A DNA stretch of 64,000 nt from Mycolicibacterium chitae (lineage in GTDB: Bacteria; Actinomycetota; Actinomycetes; Mycobacteriales; Mycobacteriaceae). Below, in pieces: positions 37,922 to 46,556 of this stretch. The notes below the pieces were generated by a model that saw nothing but the letters and a program-made list of their open reading frames with translations, was not told the DNA's origin and did not search any database. The position numbers and the translations under genes were made by a program. Each line of letters begins with the position of its first letter. Positions within the stretch are counted from its first letter, which is position 1. The stretch spans positions 1,302,001 to 1,366,000 of the forward strand of contig NZ_LR134355.1 of NCBI RefSeq assembly GCF_900637205.1. The letters are read 5' to 3'.

Positions 37922-38593
37922 GTGCGTCTCGTGATCGCCCAGTGCACCGTGGACTATGTCGGCCGGCTGACCGCCCATCTGCCCTCGGCGCGTCGGCTGC
38001 TGCTGATCAAGGCCGACGGCTCGGTGAGCGTGCACGCCGACGACCGCGCCTACAAGCCGCTGAACTGGATGAGCCCGCCGTGCTGGATCACCGAGAACGC
38101 CGAGGGCGAACTGCCAGTGTGGGTGGTGGAGAACAAGGCGGGCGAACAGCTGCGGATCACCATCGAGGATGTCGAGCACGACACCGAGCACGAACTCGGG
38201 GTGGACCCCGGGTTGGTCAAGGACGGCGTCGAGGCGCACCTGCAGGTCCTGCTGGCCGAGCACGTCGACCTGCTCGGCGTCGGATACACGCTGGTGCGCC
38301 GCGAGTACCCGACCGCAATCGGTCCGGTGGACCTGCTGTGCCGCGACGAGGAGGGCAAGTCCGTGGCGGTGGAGATCAAGCGCCGCGGCGAGATCGACGG
38401 CGTCGAGCAGCTGACCCGCTATCTGGACCTGCTGAACCGGGATTCGCTGATCGCTCCCGTCAGCGGTGTGTTCGCCGCCCAGCAGATCAAGCCGCAGGCG
38501 CGCACGCTGGCCGAGGATCGCGGGATCCGCTGTGTCACTTTGGATTACGACCAGATGCGCGGCATGGACAGCGACGAGTACCGGCTGTTCTGA
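37922..38593 (+). CDS. nucS: Mismatch-specific endonuclease NucS (EndoMS)
   Basis: Cuts both strands at mismatches and provides mismatch repair in actinobacteria, which lack MutS/MutL. The 223 residues have an N-terminal DNA-binding half and a RecB-like nuclease half with Asp137, Glu151 and Lys153 (GPVDLLC and VEIKRR). The C-terminal EYRLF looks like the beta-clamp binding tail. GTG 37922 has TAAGGT (37909-37914) seven bases upstream, a leaderless arrangement. The next gene overlaps by 1 base. Confidence 0.97.
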   Translation: MRLVIAQCTVDYVGRLTAHLPSARRLLLIKADGSVSVHADDRAYKPLNWMSPPCWITENAEGELPVWVVENKAGEQLRITIEDVEHDTEHELGVDPGLVKDGVEAHLQVLLAEHVDLLGVGYTLVRREYPTAIGPVDLLCRDEEGKSVAVEIKRRGEIDGVEQLTRYLDLLNRDSLIAPVSGVFAAQQIKPQARTLAEDRGIRCVTLDYDQMRGMDSDEYRLF

Positions 38594-38898
38594 TGGCGCG
38601 GAATCGGCGCTCGGCCAAGCGGCAGGGCCCGCACCGCCCGCTGGGGATGCCCCTGGCCCAACAACGCATCGAGGTCGGCGCCGACGGTCACGACTACGCG
38701 GTGCGTCAGGTTGCGGCGGCCCGGGCCGCCAAGGTCTACCGGTGCCCAGGCTGTGATCAGGAGATCCGGCCGGGTGTCGCGCACGTGGTCGTGTGGCCCG
38801 CGGACCTGGGGGAGGACGCCATCGCCGACCGGCGGCACTGGCACACGGCGTGCTGGGGCAAGCGCGCCAGCCGGGGGCCGACGCGCAAGTGGTCGTGA
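38593..38898 (+). CDS. Small basic Cys/His protein coupled to nucS (Rv1322-like)
   Basis: A 101-residue protein of unknown function in the position of Rv1322. A basic N-terminus (RNRRSAKRQG) is followed by CPGC (Cys51, Cys54), His64, and HWHTACW (His82, His84, Cys87), a spacing able to hold zinc and reminiscent of an HNH-like or zinc-ribbon fold. The ATG overlaps the nucS stop (TGATG), so the two are made together; a role with NucS on DNA is possible but only inferred. The stop abuts that of the convergent epimerase gene. Confidence 0.85.
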   Translation: MARNRRSAKRQGPHRPLGMPLAQQRIEVGADGHDYAVRQVAAARAAKVYRCPGCDQEIRPGVAHVVVWPADLGEDAIADRRHWHTACWGKRASRGPTRKWS

Positions 38899-39372
38899 CT
38901 AGTGGGGGTCTGCGGCGGGCTCGACGAGCTCGATCAGCACGCCGCCGGCATCCTTGGGATGGATGAAGTTGATCCGGGAATCGGCGGTGCCGCGCCGCGG
39001 GGCCTCGTAGAGCAACCGGACGCCCTGCTCACGCAGGCGCTCGGAGAGCGCGTCGATGTCGCTGGTGCGATAGGCCAGCTGCTGCAGGCCGGGGCCGCGG
39101 GTATCGATGAACTTGGCGATCGTCGACGACTCGTTCAACGGCGCCAGGAGCTGGATCTGGGCGCTGCCCACCGGGGCCCCGCGCACGCTGAGCATCGCCT
39201 CGACGACACCCTGGTCCTCGTTGACCTCCTCGTGCAGCACGATCATGCCGAGGTGGTCGTGGTACCACTTCTTGGCGGCGTCGAGGTCGGGCACGGCGAT
39301 ACCGACGTGATCAACCGCAGTGACCAGTGCGCTGGCGAGTGCGGGACGGGTATCAGCCTGATCGGTGGTCAT
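38899..39372 (-). CDS. mce: Methylmalonyl-CoA epimerase
   Basis: Interconverts (S)- and (R)-methylmalonyl-CoA in propionate breakdown. The 157 residues form two glyoxalase-fold modules with metal His22 (VDHVGIAV), His in the second module and Glu in LIELVEP near the C-terminus. It needs the adenosylcobalamin-dependent mutase in the pathway, linking it to the adenosyltransferase at 25270. It is divergent from the thiolase gene. Confidence 0.94.
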   Translation of the reverse strand: MTTDQADTRPALASALVTAVDHVGIAVPDLDAAKKWYHDHLGMIVLHEEVNEDQGVVEAMLSVRGAPVGSAQIQLLAPLNESSTIAKFIDTRGPGLQQLAYRTSDIDALSERLREQGVRLLYEAPRRGTADSRINFIHPKDAGGVLIELVEPAADPH

Positions 39373-39410
39373 AACATAACGGTAACCTAGCCCTGACGGA
39401 CGCGCCTATG

Positions 39411-39432
39411 CCCCAGGTCACAGTGACCGGGG
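39411..39432. promoter_or_regulatory. Inverted repeat between mce and thiolase genes
   Basis: GGTCAC-A-GTGACC (39416-39428) is a perfect palindrome and is flanked by CCCC and GGGG. Placed in the 84-base divergent region, it is a candidate operator for a regulator of both genes; the regulator is not known. Confidence 0.45.
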
Positions 39433-39456
39433 CGCACCCTGATTTTGGAGGTAGTC

Positions 39457-40638
39457 ATGACCACATCGGTGATTGTTGCCGGAGCCCGCACGCCGATCGG
39501 CAAGCTGTCCGGGTCGCTGAAGGATTTCTCCGGCTCCGACCTCGGTGCCATTGCGATCAAGGGCGCGCTGGAGAAGGGCGGCGTGGACCCCGCCGCGGTG
39601 CAGTACGTGATCATGGGCCAGGTGCTCTCCGCCGGCGCCGGTCAGATGCCGGCCCGGCAGGCCGCCGTCGGTGCGGGCATCCCGTGGGACGTGCCCTCGC
39701 TGTCGATCAACAAGATGTGTCTGTCCGGGATCGACGCCATCGCGCTGGCCGACCAGCTGATCCGCGCCGGTGAGTTCGACGTCGTGGTCGCCGGCGGCCA
39801 GGAGTCCATGACCCAGGCCCCGCACCTGCTGATCGACTCGCGCTCGGGCTACAAGTACGGCGACGTGGTGGTCAAGGACCACCTGGCCTACGACGGTCTG
39901 CACGACGTGTTCACCGACCAGCCGATGGGCGCGCTCACCGAGCAGCGCAACGACGAGGACAAGTTCACCCGCGCCGAGCAGGACGAATACGCCGCGGCCA
40001 GCCACCAGAAGGCGGCGGCGGCGTGGAAGGACGGCGTGTTCGCCGACGAGGTCGTCTCGGTGTCGATTCCGCAGCGCAAGGGCGACCCGATCGAGTTCAG
40101 CGAGGATGAGGGCATCCGGGGCAACACCACCGCCGAGTCCCTGGGCGGGCTGCGTCCGGCGTTCCGCAAGGACGGCACCATCACCGCCGGTTCGGCCTCC
40201 CAGATCTCCGACGGTGCCTGCGCCGTCGTGGTGATGAGCAAGGCCAAGGCGCAGGAGCTGGGCCTGGACTGGCTCTGTGAGATCGGCGCGCACGGCGTGG
40301 TCGCCGGCCCGGACTCCACGCTGCAGAGCCAGCCGGCCAACGCCATCAAGAAGGCCATCGCGCGCGAGGGCATCACGGTCGACCAGCTCGACGTCATCGA
40401 GATCAACGAGGCGTTCTCGGCGGTGTCGCTGGCCTCGACCAAGGAGCTCGGTGTCGACCCGGCCAAGGTGAACGTCAACGGCGGCGCCATCGCCGTCGGC
40501 CACCCGATCGGCATGTCGGGCGCGCGCATCGCGCTGCACGTCGCGCTCGAGCTCAAGCGTCGCGGCAGCGGCTACGGCGTTGCTGCGCTGTGCGGCGCCG
40601 GTGGCCAGGGCGACGCCTTGGTGTTGCGCGCCGGCTGA
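39457..40638 (+). CDS. fadA4: Acetyl-CoA acetyltransferase (thiolase), FadA4-like
   Basis: Condenses two acetyl-CoA to acetoacetyl-CoA, or the reverse. The 393 residues have Cys88 in NKMCLSGI, His in [10 protein letters not shown] (about 348) and Cys in CGAGGQGDA (about 379), the full catalytic set. TTGGAGGT upstream fixes ATG 39457. In M. tuberculosis the same gene (Rv1323) also follows the epimerase gene. Confidence 0.95.
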   Translation: MTTSVIVAGARTPIGKLSGSLKDFSGSDLGAIAIKGALEKGGVDPAAVQYVIMGQVLSAGAGQMPARQAAVGAGIPWDVPSLSINKMCLSGIDAIALADQLIRAGEFDVVVAGGQESMTQAPHLLIDSRSGYKYGDVVVKDHLAYDGLHDVFTDQPMGALTEQRNDEDKFTRAEQDEYAAASHQKAAAAWKDGVFADEVVSVSIPQRKGDPIEFSEDEGIRGNTTAESLGGLRPAFRKDGTITAGSASQISDGACAVVVMSKAKAQELGLDWLCEIGAHGVVAGPDSTLQSQPANAIKKAIAREGITVDQLDVIEINEAFSAVSLASTKELGVDPAKVNVNGGAIAVGHPIGMSGARIALHVALELKRRGSGYGVAALCGAGGQGDALVLRAG

Positions 40639-40710
40639 TCGCCGGGGCGAGAGCCGCTGAAGAACTACACGGAGTAGTAGCTGGCGTCGCGGTTGGGCAC
40701 AATGTCTGTT

Positions 40711-41097
40711 GTGAACTCCGCGACGACTAGCACTCTGGACATCCGGACGACGGCCGGCCGATTTCGACTGGTGGCGCTCGCCGAGGCCGTCAGCTGGGTA
40801 GGTCTGCTGCTCGGGATGTACTTCAAGTACCTGGGTACCCCGCGCACCGAGATCGGCGTGAAGATCTTCGGGCCCCTCCACGGCGGGATCTTCGTCGCCT
40901 TCCTGATCGTCGCGCTGTTCGCCGGACTGGCCTTCAAATGGTCGGTGCTGACGTGGGTGCTGGCGTTGCTGGCGAGCATCGTGCCGCTGGCCACAGTGAT
41001 CTTCGTCATATGGGCCGACCGGACGGCCAAGCTCGGGGCCCCGGTGGGCGCGAGTGCCGGTAGCCCGGCAGGGCGACCGGTGCCCGAAGCGACGTGA
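40711..41097 (+). CDS. DUF3817 membrane protein
   Basis: About 128 residues with three hydrophobic segments (about 22-40, 50-72, 78-104) and the DUF3817 look (FRLVALAEAVSWVGLLLGMYFKYL, GPLHGGIFVAF). Function is unknown. GTG 40711 is preceded by CACAAT seven bases upstream, so a leaderless start is likely; ATG 40702 is an alternative. A DUF3817 gene in M. tuberculosis (Rv1342c) lies after rdgB instead. Confidence 0.82.
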   Translation: MNSATTSTLDIRTTAGRFRLVALAEAVSWVGLLLGMYFKYLGTPRTEIGVKIFGPLHGGIFVAFLIVALFAGLAFKWSVLTWVLALLASIVPLATVIFVIWADRTAKLGAPVGASAGSPAGRPVPEAT

Positions 41098-41110
41098 CAG
41101 ACTTGTCGGC

Positions 41111-42037
41111 GTGACACCGCCACGCGCTTCTGATCCCTCGCGTCTTGCGGCGGCGGCCTCGATGGCCGGTGCCGTCGACCTCTCCGCCCTGAAACGTCCG
41201 GCCGCGCAAGCCGCCGCCCCGAGCGACGCCCCAGCCGAGATCCCCAATGCCGTCGAGATCACCGAGGCCAACTTCGAGGCCGAGGTCCTGATCCGCTCCG
41301 GCGAGGTGCCGGTCGTGGTGGTCATGTGGTCGCCGCGCAGCGAGGCCTCGGTGCAGTTGGCCGAGATCCTCGGCGCCCTGGCCGGTCAGGACAACGGGAA
41401 ATGGGTACTGGCCACCGTCGACGTCGACACCACCCCGCGGGTGGCGCAGGCGTTCGGCGTGCAGGCCATCCCCACCGTCGTCGCGCTGGCCGGCGGGCAG
41501 CCCCTGCAGGGCGGCAGCTTCCAGGGGATGCAGCCGCCCGAGCAGCTGCGCAAGTGGGTCGACTCGCTGCTCGAGGTCACCGCGGGCAAGCTGTCCGGCG
41601 GCGGCGCACCCGACGAGCCCGAGCAGGTCGATCCGGCCGTCGCGGCGGCCCGCCAGCACCTCGAGTCGGGCGACTTCGAGGCCGCCAAGGCGGCCTACGA
41701 GGAGATCCTGGCCGGCGATCCCGCCAACGCCGAGGCCAAGGGCGCCATCCGGCAGATCTCCTTCCTGAGCCGCGCCACCGCGCAGACCCCGGACGCGATC
41801 GCGACCGCGGACGCGGACCCGACGAACATCGAGGCCGCCTTCGCCGCGGCCGACGTGCAGCTGCTCAACCAGGACGTGGCCGGCGCCTTCGACCGCCTGA
41901 TCGGGTTGGTCAAGCGCACGGCCGGTGACGACCGGACCGCCGTGCGTGCGCGGCTGGTGGAGCTGTTCGAGCTGTTCGACGCGGCCGATCCCGACGTGAT
42001 CGCCGGGCGCCGCAACCTGGCCAACGCGCTGTTCTGA
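41111..42037 (+). CDS. Thioredoxin-fold and TPR protein (Rv1324/YbbN-like), no CxxC
   Basis: The 308 residues hold a thioredoxin domain (about 50-160, with the cis-Pro in AIPTVVALAGG) and a C-terminal helical TPR region with YbbN-type layout (about 180-308). The redox motif is missing: where thioredoxin has WCGPC, this protein has WSPRSEA, so it cannot act as a dithiol oxidoreductase. YbbN/CnoX proteins act as chaperones or holdases, which is the likely role. GTG 41111 has CAGACT ending seven bases before it. Confidence 0.88.
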   Translation: MTPPRASDPSRLAAAASMAGAVDLSALKRPAAQAAAPSDAPAEIPNAVEITEANFEAEVLIRSGEVPVVVVMWSPRSEASVQLAEILGALAGQDNGKWVLATVDVDTTPRVAQAFGVQAIPTVVALAGGQPLQGGSFQGMQPPEQLRKWVDSLLEVTAGKLSGGGAPDEPEQVDPAVAAARQHLESGDFEAAKAAYEEILAGDPANAEAKGAIRQISFLSRATAQTPDAIATADADPTNIEAAFAAADVQLLNQDVAGAFDRLIGLVKRTAGDDRTAVRARLVELFELFDAADPDVIAGRRNLANALF

Positions 42038-42079
42038 ACGACGTCGGTTCTGAACGACGTCGGTTCTAAACGCCGTCAG
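42032..42079 (+). repeat. Three 16-bp tandem repeats at a convergent gene junction
   Basis: TTCTGAACGACGTCGG is exact at 42032-42047 and 42048-42063 and degenerate at 42064-42079. The first copy includes the stop of the thioredoxin-fold gene and the last the stop of glgB. Confidence 0.85.
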
Positions 42080-44286
42080 TCGGTCTCCGGGGTCAGCCAT
42101 AGCGCCGAGTTCGGGGGCAACACCAGCACCGCCGAGGCGGGCCGGCCGTGCCACGGCTCGGCGGTGGCGTCCACGCCGCCCAGATTGCCCGCCCCGGCCC
42201 CGTTGTAGGTCGTGGCGTCGGTGTTGAGCACCTCGCCCCAGCGGCCGGCGTGCGGCAGGCCCAGCCGGTAGCTGGCGTGCTCGGCACCGGAAAAGTTGAA
42301 CACGCAGGCCAACACCGACCCGTCGGCGCCGAAGCGCAGGAAGCTCAGCACGTTGTTGCCCGAGTCGTTGGCGTCGATCCACGAATAGCCCTCGGGCTTG
42401 GTGTCCTGGCTCCACAGCGCCGGGGAGTCCCGGTAGATACCGTTCATGTCGCGCACCAACTGCTGGATGCCGGTCGAGAAACTGTTCTCGTCGAGCTGGA
42501 ACCAGTCCACGCCGCGTTCCTCGGACCATTCCGCGCGCTGACCGAATTCCTGCCCCATGAACAGCAACTGCTTGCCCGGATGCGCCCACTGGTAGGCCAG
42601 CAGGCTGCGCAGCCCGGCGGCCTTGACGTGATCGTTGCCCGGCATCCGGCCCCACAGCGTGCCCTTGCCGTGCACCACCTCGTCGTGGCTGATGGGCAGC
42701 ACGTAGTTCTCGCTGAACGCATACAACATCGAGAACGTCATCTCGTGGTGGTGGTAGCTGCGATAGATCGGGTCACGGCCGATGTAGTCCAGCGTGTCGT
42801 TCATCCAGCCCATGTTCCACTTCATCGAAAAGCCCAGTCCGCCAAGGCTGGTGGGCCGCGTCACGCCCGGCCAGGAGGTGGATTCCTCGGCGATGGTGAC
42901 GATGCCGGGGGTGGTCTTGTGCACGGTGGCGTTCATCTCCTGCAGGAACTGCACCGCCTCGAGATTCTCCCGGCCGCCGTAGATGTTGGGTGTCCAGTCG
43001 CCCGCGGGCCGCGAATAGTCCAGGTAGAGCATGGAGGCCACCGCGTCCACGCGCAGGCCGTCGACGTGGAACTCCTGCAGCCAGTACAGCGCGTTGGCCA
43101 CCAGGAAGTTGCGCACCTCGGGGCGACCGAAGTCGAAAACGTAGGTGCCCCAGTCCAGTTGCTCGCCGCGGCGCGGGTCGGCGTGCTCGTAGAGCGGGGT
43201 GCCGTCGAACCGGCCCAGCGCCCAGGCGTCCTTGGGGAAGTGCGCCGGCACCCAGTCGACGATGACGCCGACGCCGGCCCGGTGCAGGGCGTCGACCAGG
43301 TAGCGGAAGTCGTCGGGCGAACCGAACCGCGACGTCGGTGCGTAGTACGAGGTCACCTGATAGCCCCAGGACCCGCCGAACGGGTGCTCGGCCACCGGCA
43401 GCAATTCGACATGGGTGAAGCCGTGAGCCACAACGTATTCGGTGAGCTCGTCGGCGAGTTCGCGGTAGGACAGCCCCGGCCGCCACGAACCCAGGTGCAC
43501 CTCGTAGGTGCTCATCGGCTCGAACACCGGATTGCCCGCGGCGCGCGCAGTCATCCACTGCTCGTCGGTCCAGCGGTAGTCGCTGACGAACAGCCGGGAC
43601 GCGGTCTGCGGCGGCACCTCGGTGGCGAACGCCATCGGGTCGGCGCGATCGGAGACGCTGCCGTCGGCGCCGTGGATGCGGAACTTGTAGAGGCCGTCAG
43701 CGGGGAAGTCGGGCCAGAACAGCTCCCAGACGCCGGTGGAACCCAGCACGCGCAGCGGCGCCTCGCTGCCGTCCCAGTGGTTGAAGTCGCCGATGAGGCT
43801 GACGCCCTTGGCGTTCGGCGCCCACACCGCGAAGGACACGCCCGCCACGGTGCCGTCGGGGGTTTCGAACGAGCGGGGATGCGCGCCCAGGACCTCCCAC
43901 AGCCGCTCGTGGCGGCCCTCGGCGAACAGGTGCAGGTCCACCTCGCCCAGCGTGGGCAGGAAGCGGTAGCCGTCGGCCACGGTCGGGCCGAACACCCCGC
44001 CGTCGGGGGTCGGGTAGCCGATCTCCAGGCGGTAGTCGATCAGGTCGACGAAGGGCAGTGCCACCGCGAACAGGCCCGAATCGATGGGCTGCAACGGGTA
44101 GCGCCGGCCGCCGATGAGCGCGGTGACGCGCACCGCGTGCGGTCGGTAGGCCCGGATCACCGTGTGGTCGCCGTATTCGTGGGCGCCCAGGATCGAATGC
44201 GGGTCGTGATGCGTGCCAGACGTCAGCCGGTGCAGATCGGCGGGAGCCGGCGCGAGGTGCAAGCTGGTGGTCTCGGTGCCGGTCAT
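42076..44286 (-). CDS. glgB: 1,4-alpha-glucan branching enzyme
   Basis: Forms alpha-1,6 branches in alpha-glucan. The 736 residues have an N-terminal module, a CBM48 module (about 125-215), the GH13 barrel (catalytic Asp in [10 protein letters not shown], acid in VTIAEEST, and the [11 protein letters not shown] loop) and a C-terminal beta domain. ATG 44286 with AAGGA upstream is chosen; ATG 44304 is also in frame. It follows glgE by 26 bases, so GlgE-made maltosyl chains are branched by the next gene product. Confidence 0.95.
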   Translation of the reverse strand: MTGTETTSLHLAPAPADLHRLTSGTHHDPHSILGAHEYGDHTVIRAYRPHAVRVTALIGGRRYPLQPIDSGLFAVALPFVDLIDYRLEIGYPTPDGGVFGPTVADGYRFLPTLGEVDLHLFAEGRHERLWEVLGAHPRSFETPDGTVAGVSFAVWAPNAKGVSLIGDFNHWDGSEAPLRVLGSTGVWELFWPDFPADGLYKFRIHGADGSVSDRADPMAFATEVPPQTASRLFVSDYRWTDEQWMTARAAGNPVFEPMSTYEVHLGSWRPGLSYRELADELTEYVVAHGFTHVELLPVAEHPFGGSWGYQVTSYYAPTSRFGSPDDFRYLVDALHRAGVGVIVDWVPAHFPKDAWALGRFDGTPLYEHADPRRGEQLDWGTYVFDFGRPEVRNFLVANALYWLQEFHVDGLRVDAVASMLYLDYSRPAGDWTPNIYGGRENLEAVQFLQEMNATVHKTTPGIVTIAEESTSWPGVTRPTSLGGLGFSMKWNMGWMNDTLDYIGRDPIYRSYHHHEMTFSMLYAFSENYVLPISHDEVVHGKGTLWGRMPGNDHVKAAGLRSLLAYQWAHPGKQLLFMGQEFGQRAEWSEERGVDWFQLDENSFSTGIQQLVRDMNGIYRDSPALWSQDTKPEGYSWIDANDSGNNVLSFLRFGADGSVLACVFNFSGAEHASYRLGLPHAGRWGEVLNTDATTYNGAGAGNLGGVDATAEPWHGRPASAVLVLPPNSALWLTPETD

Positions 44287-44312
44287 CGGGGCCTGTCCTT
44301 CCATATCGTCGC

Positions 44313-46382
44313 TCACTCGCGGTACAGCAGCGTCCGGCGGGCTTCCGGGGGGATCAGCGGCATGTTGATGATGTGGGCGACCGCCTTGACCGGGTCGAGC
44401 CGGACGTAGTTGGCCTGACCCCACTGGTACTCCTCTCCGCTGACCTCGTCGCGCACCCAGAAACGGTCGTAGGCGTGCATACCCAGCGCGCCCATGTCCA
44501 ACCACAGCGTGCCGTCCTCGGCCCCGAACGGGTTGAGGGCCACCACCACCAGCACGCAGTCGCCGGTGATCGGATCGAACTTGCTGTAGGCAAGCAGCGC
44601 GTCGTTGTCGATGTGGTGGAATCTGATGGTGCGCATCTCCCGCAGGGCCGGATGCAGCCGGCGGATCTCGTTGAGCTGGGTGATGAACGGCTCGAGGGAA
44701 CGCCCCTCGGCCACCGCGGCGTCGAAATCCCGCGGGCGCAGCTCGTACTTCTCCGAGTCGAGGTACTCCTCGCTGCCCTCGCGCACCGGTTGGCCCTCGA
44801 ACAGCTCAAAACCGGAGTAGACACCCCACAGCGGGCTCATGGTCGAGGCCAGCACCGCGCGGATGGCGAACATGCCCGGACCGCCGTGCTGCAGGCTCTC
44901 GTGCAGGATGTCCGGGGTGTTGACGAACAGGTTGGGCCGGGCGACGTCGGCGAATTCGGCGATCTGGTTGCCGAACTCGGTGAGCTCCCACTTCGCGGTC
45001 CGCCAAGTGAAGTAGCTGTAGGACTGGGTGAAGCCGAGTTTGGCCAACCCGTAGAGGCGGGCGGGCCGGGTGAACGCCTCGGACAGGAACAGCACGTCGG
45101 GGTCGACGCGCTTGGCCTCGGCGATCAGCCAGGCCCAGAAGTTCGGCGGCTTGGTGTGCGGATTGTCGACCCGGAAGATCTTGACGCCGTGGGCGATCCA
45201 GTGCTTGACCACGCGCAGCACCTCGTTGTAGAGGCCGGCCGGGTCGTTGTCGAAGTTCAGCGGGTAGATGTCCTGGTACTTCTTCGGCGGATTCTCCGCG
45301 TAGGCGATGGTGCCGTCGGGCAACTCGGTGAACCACTGGCGGTGCTCGACGGCCCACGGGTGATCCGGTGCGCACTGCAGTGCCAGGTCGAGGGCGACCT
45401 CCAGGCCCAGGTCCCTTGCCGCGCCGACGAATTCGTCGAAGTCGTCCAGGGTGCCGAGATCGGGGTGCACGGCGTCGTGGCCGCCCTCGTCGCTGCCGAT
45501 GGCCCACGGCGAGCCGACGTCGCCCGGTGCGGCGGTCACGGTGTTGTTGCGGCCCTTGCGGTGCACCTTGCCGATGGGATGGATGGGCGGCAGGTACACC
45601 ACGTCGAACCCCATCCGGGCGATCCGCGGCAGCGCCTTGGTGGCGGTGGTGAAGGTGCCGTGCACGGGCCGCCCGTCGGCGTCCCAGCCGCCGGTCGAGC
45701 GGGGGAACATTTCGTACCAGGCCGCGAACCGGGCGGCGGGCCGGTCCACCCAGATCCCGAATTGTTCACCGCGGGTGAGTAATTCGCGCAGTGGATACTG
45801 CGCCACCAGGACGGTCACCTCGTCGGACAGCGCGCGCGCCGCGCGCTCGGTCGGGTCGCCGGGCTCGCGCAGTGCTTTCGCGGCGGCCTGCAGCGGCGCG
45901 CGCAGTTCCCGGGGCACCCCGGTGGCCGCGCGGTCCAGCAGTTGCGCGCCGACCAGCAGGTCGTTGGACAGCTCGGTCTCGCTCTGCCCGGCCTCGAGCT
46001 TGGCGACCACCGCCCGGCGCCACGTGGTCAGCGGATCACCCCACCCGTCGACCCGGAACGTCCACAGCCCGACTTCGTCGGGAATGAACTGGCCGTGCAC
46101 CACATCGGGGTTGGCGCCGGTGGCCATCGGCAACAACTGCGGCTTGCGCCGCGCGGCCGGCGGGGCCGGGGTGGCGTCGGTGCTCGCCGGTACCGGGCCC
46201 TTCCCCAGGGCCGGGTAGTGGGTGCCGTGGTAGCGGACCACCAGGGTGGCCGCCACCGCGTCGTGGCCCTCCCGCCACACCGTGGCGCTGACCGGGACCA
46301 CCTCACCCACGACCGCCTTCGCCGGGAACCTGCCTCCGGACACTGCGGGCGCGACGTCATCGATCTCGATGCGACCGGACAC
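44313..46382 (-). CDS. glgE: Alpha-1,4-glucan:maltose-1-phosphate maltosyltransferase
   Basis: Extends alpha-1,4-glucan using maltose-1-phosphate; a validated mycobacterial target because loss lets the toxic substrate build up. The 689 residues have an N-terminal beta domain, a GH13 barrel with nucleophile Asp in [10 protein letters not shown], the acid Glu in [10 protein letters not shown] and Asp in NTPDILHE, and a C-terminal domain. GTG 46382 has AAAGGAG seven bases upstream. glgP is divergent across 174 bases; glgB is downstream. Confidence 0.96.
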   Translation of the reverse strand: MSGRIEIDDVAPAVSGGRFPAKAVVGEVVPVSATVWREGHDAVAATLVVRYHGTHYPALGKGPVPASTDATPAPPAARRKPQLLPMATGANPDVVHGQFIPDEVGLWTFRVDGWGDPLTTWRRAVVAKLEAGQSETELSNDLLVGAQLLDRAATGVPRELRAPLQAAAKALREPGDPTERAARALSDEVTVLVAQYPLRELLTRGEQFGIWVDRPAARFAAWYEMFPRSTGGWDADGRPVHGTFTTATKALPRIARMGFDVVYLPPIHPIGKVHRKGRNNTVTAAPGDVGSPWAIGSDEGGHDAVHPDLGTLDDFDEFVGAARDLGLEVALDLALQCAPDHPWAVEHRQWFTELPDGTIAYAENPPKKYQDIYPLNFDNDPAGLYNEVLRVVKHWIAHGVKIFRVDNPHTKPPNFWAWLIAEAKRVDPDVLFLSEAFTRPARLYGLAKLGFTQSYSYFTWRTAKWELTEFGNQIAEFADVARPNLFVNTPDILHESLQHGGPGMFAIRAVLASTMSPLWGVYSGFELFEGQPVREGSEEYLDSEKYELRPRDFDAAVAEGRSLEPFITQLNEIRRLHPALREMRTIRFHHIDNDALLAYSKFDPITGDCVLVVVALNPFGAEDGTLWLDMGALGMHAYDRFWVRDEVSGEEYQWGQANYVRLDPVKAVAHIINMPLIPPEARRTLLYRE

Positions 46383-46556
46383 TCATGCGCTCCTTTGGTG
46401 TAGGCGGCTACGGAAGGGTCTGCACTGTCCCTGCTGGTCTTCGGTTTAACCACTTCGCGCGTTCTTCACACCGTAATGGTCGCGGTGCGCGAAGGGGTGG
46501 CAAGCGACCCGGCGACGGCACTGCAGGTCCGGTAAATGTCGGTAGGGTATCGATGC

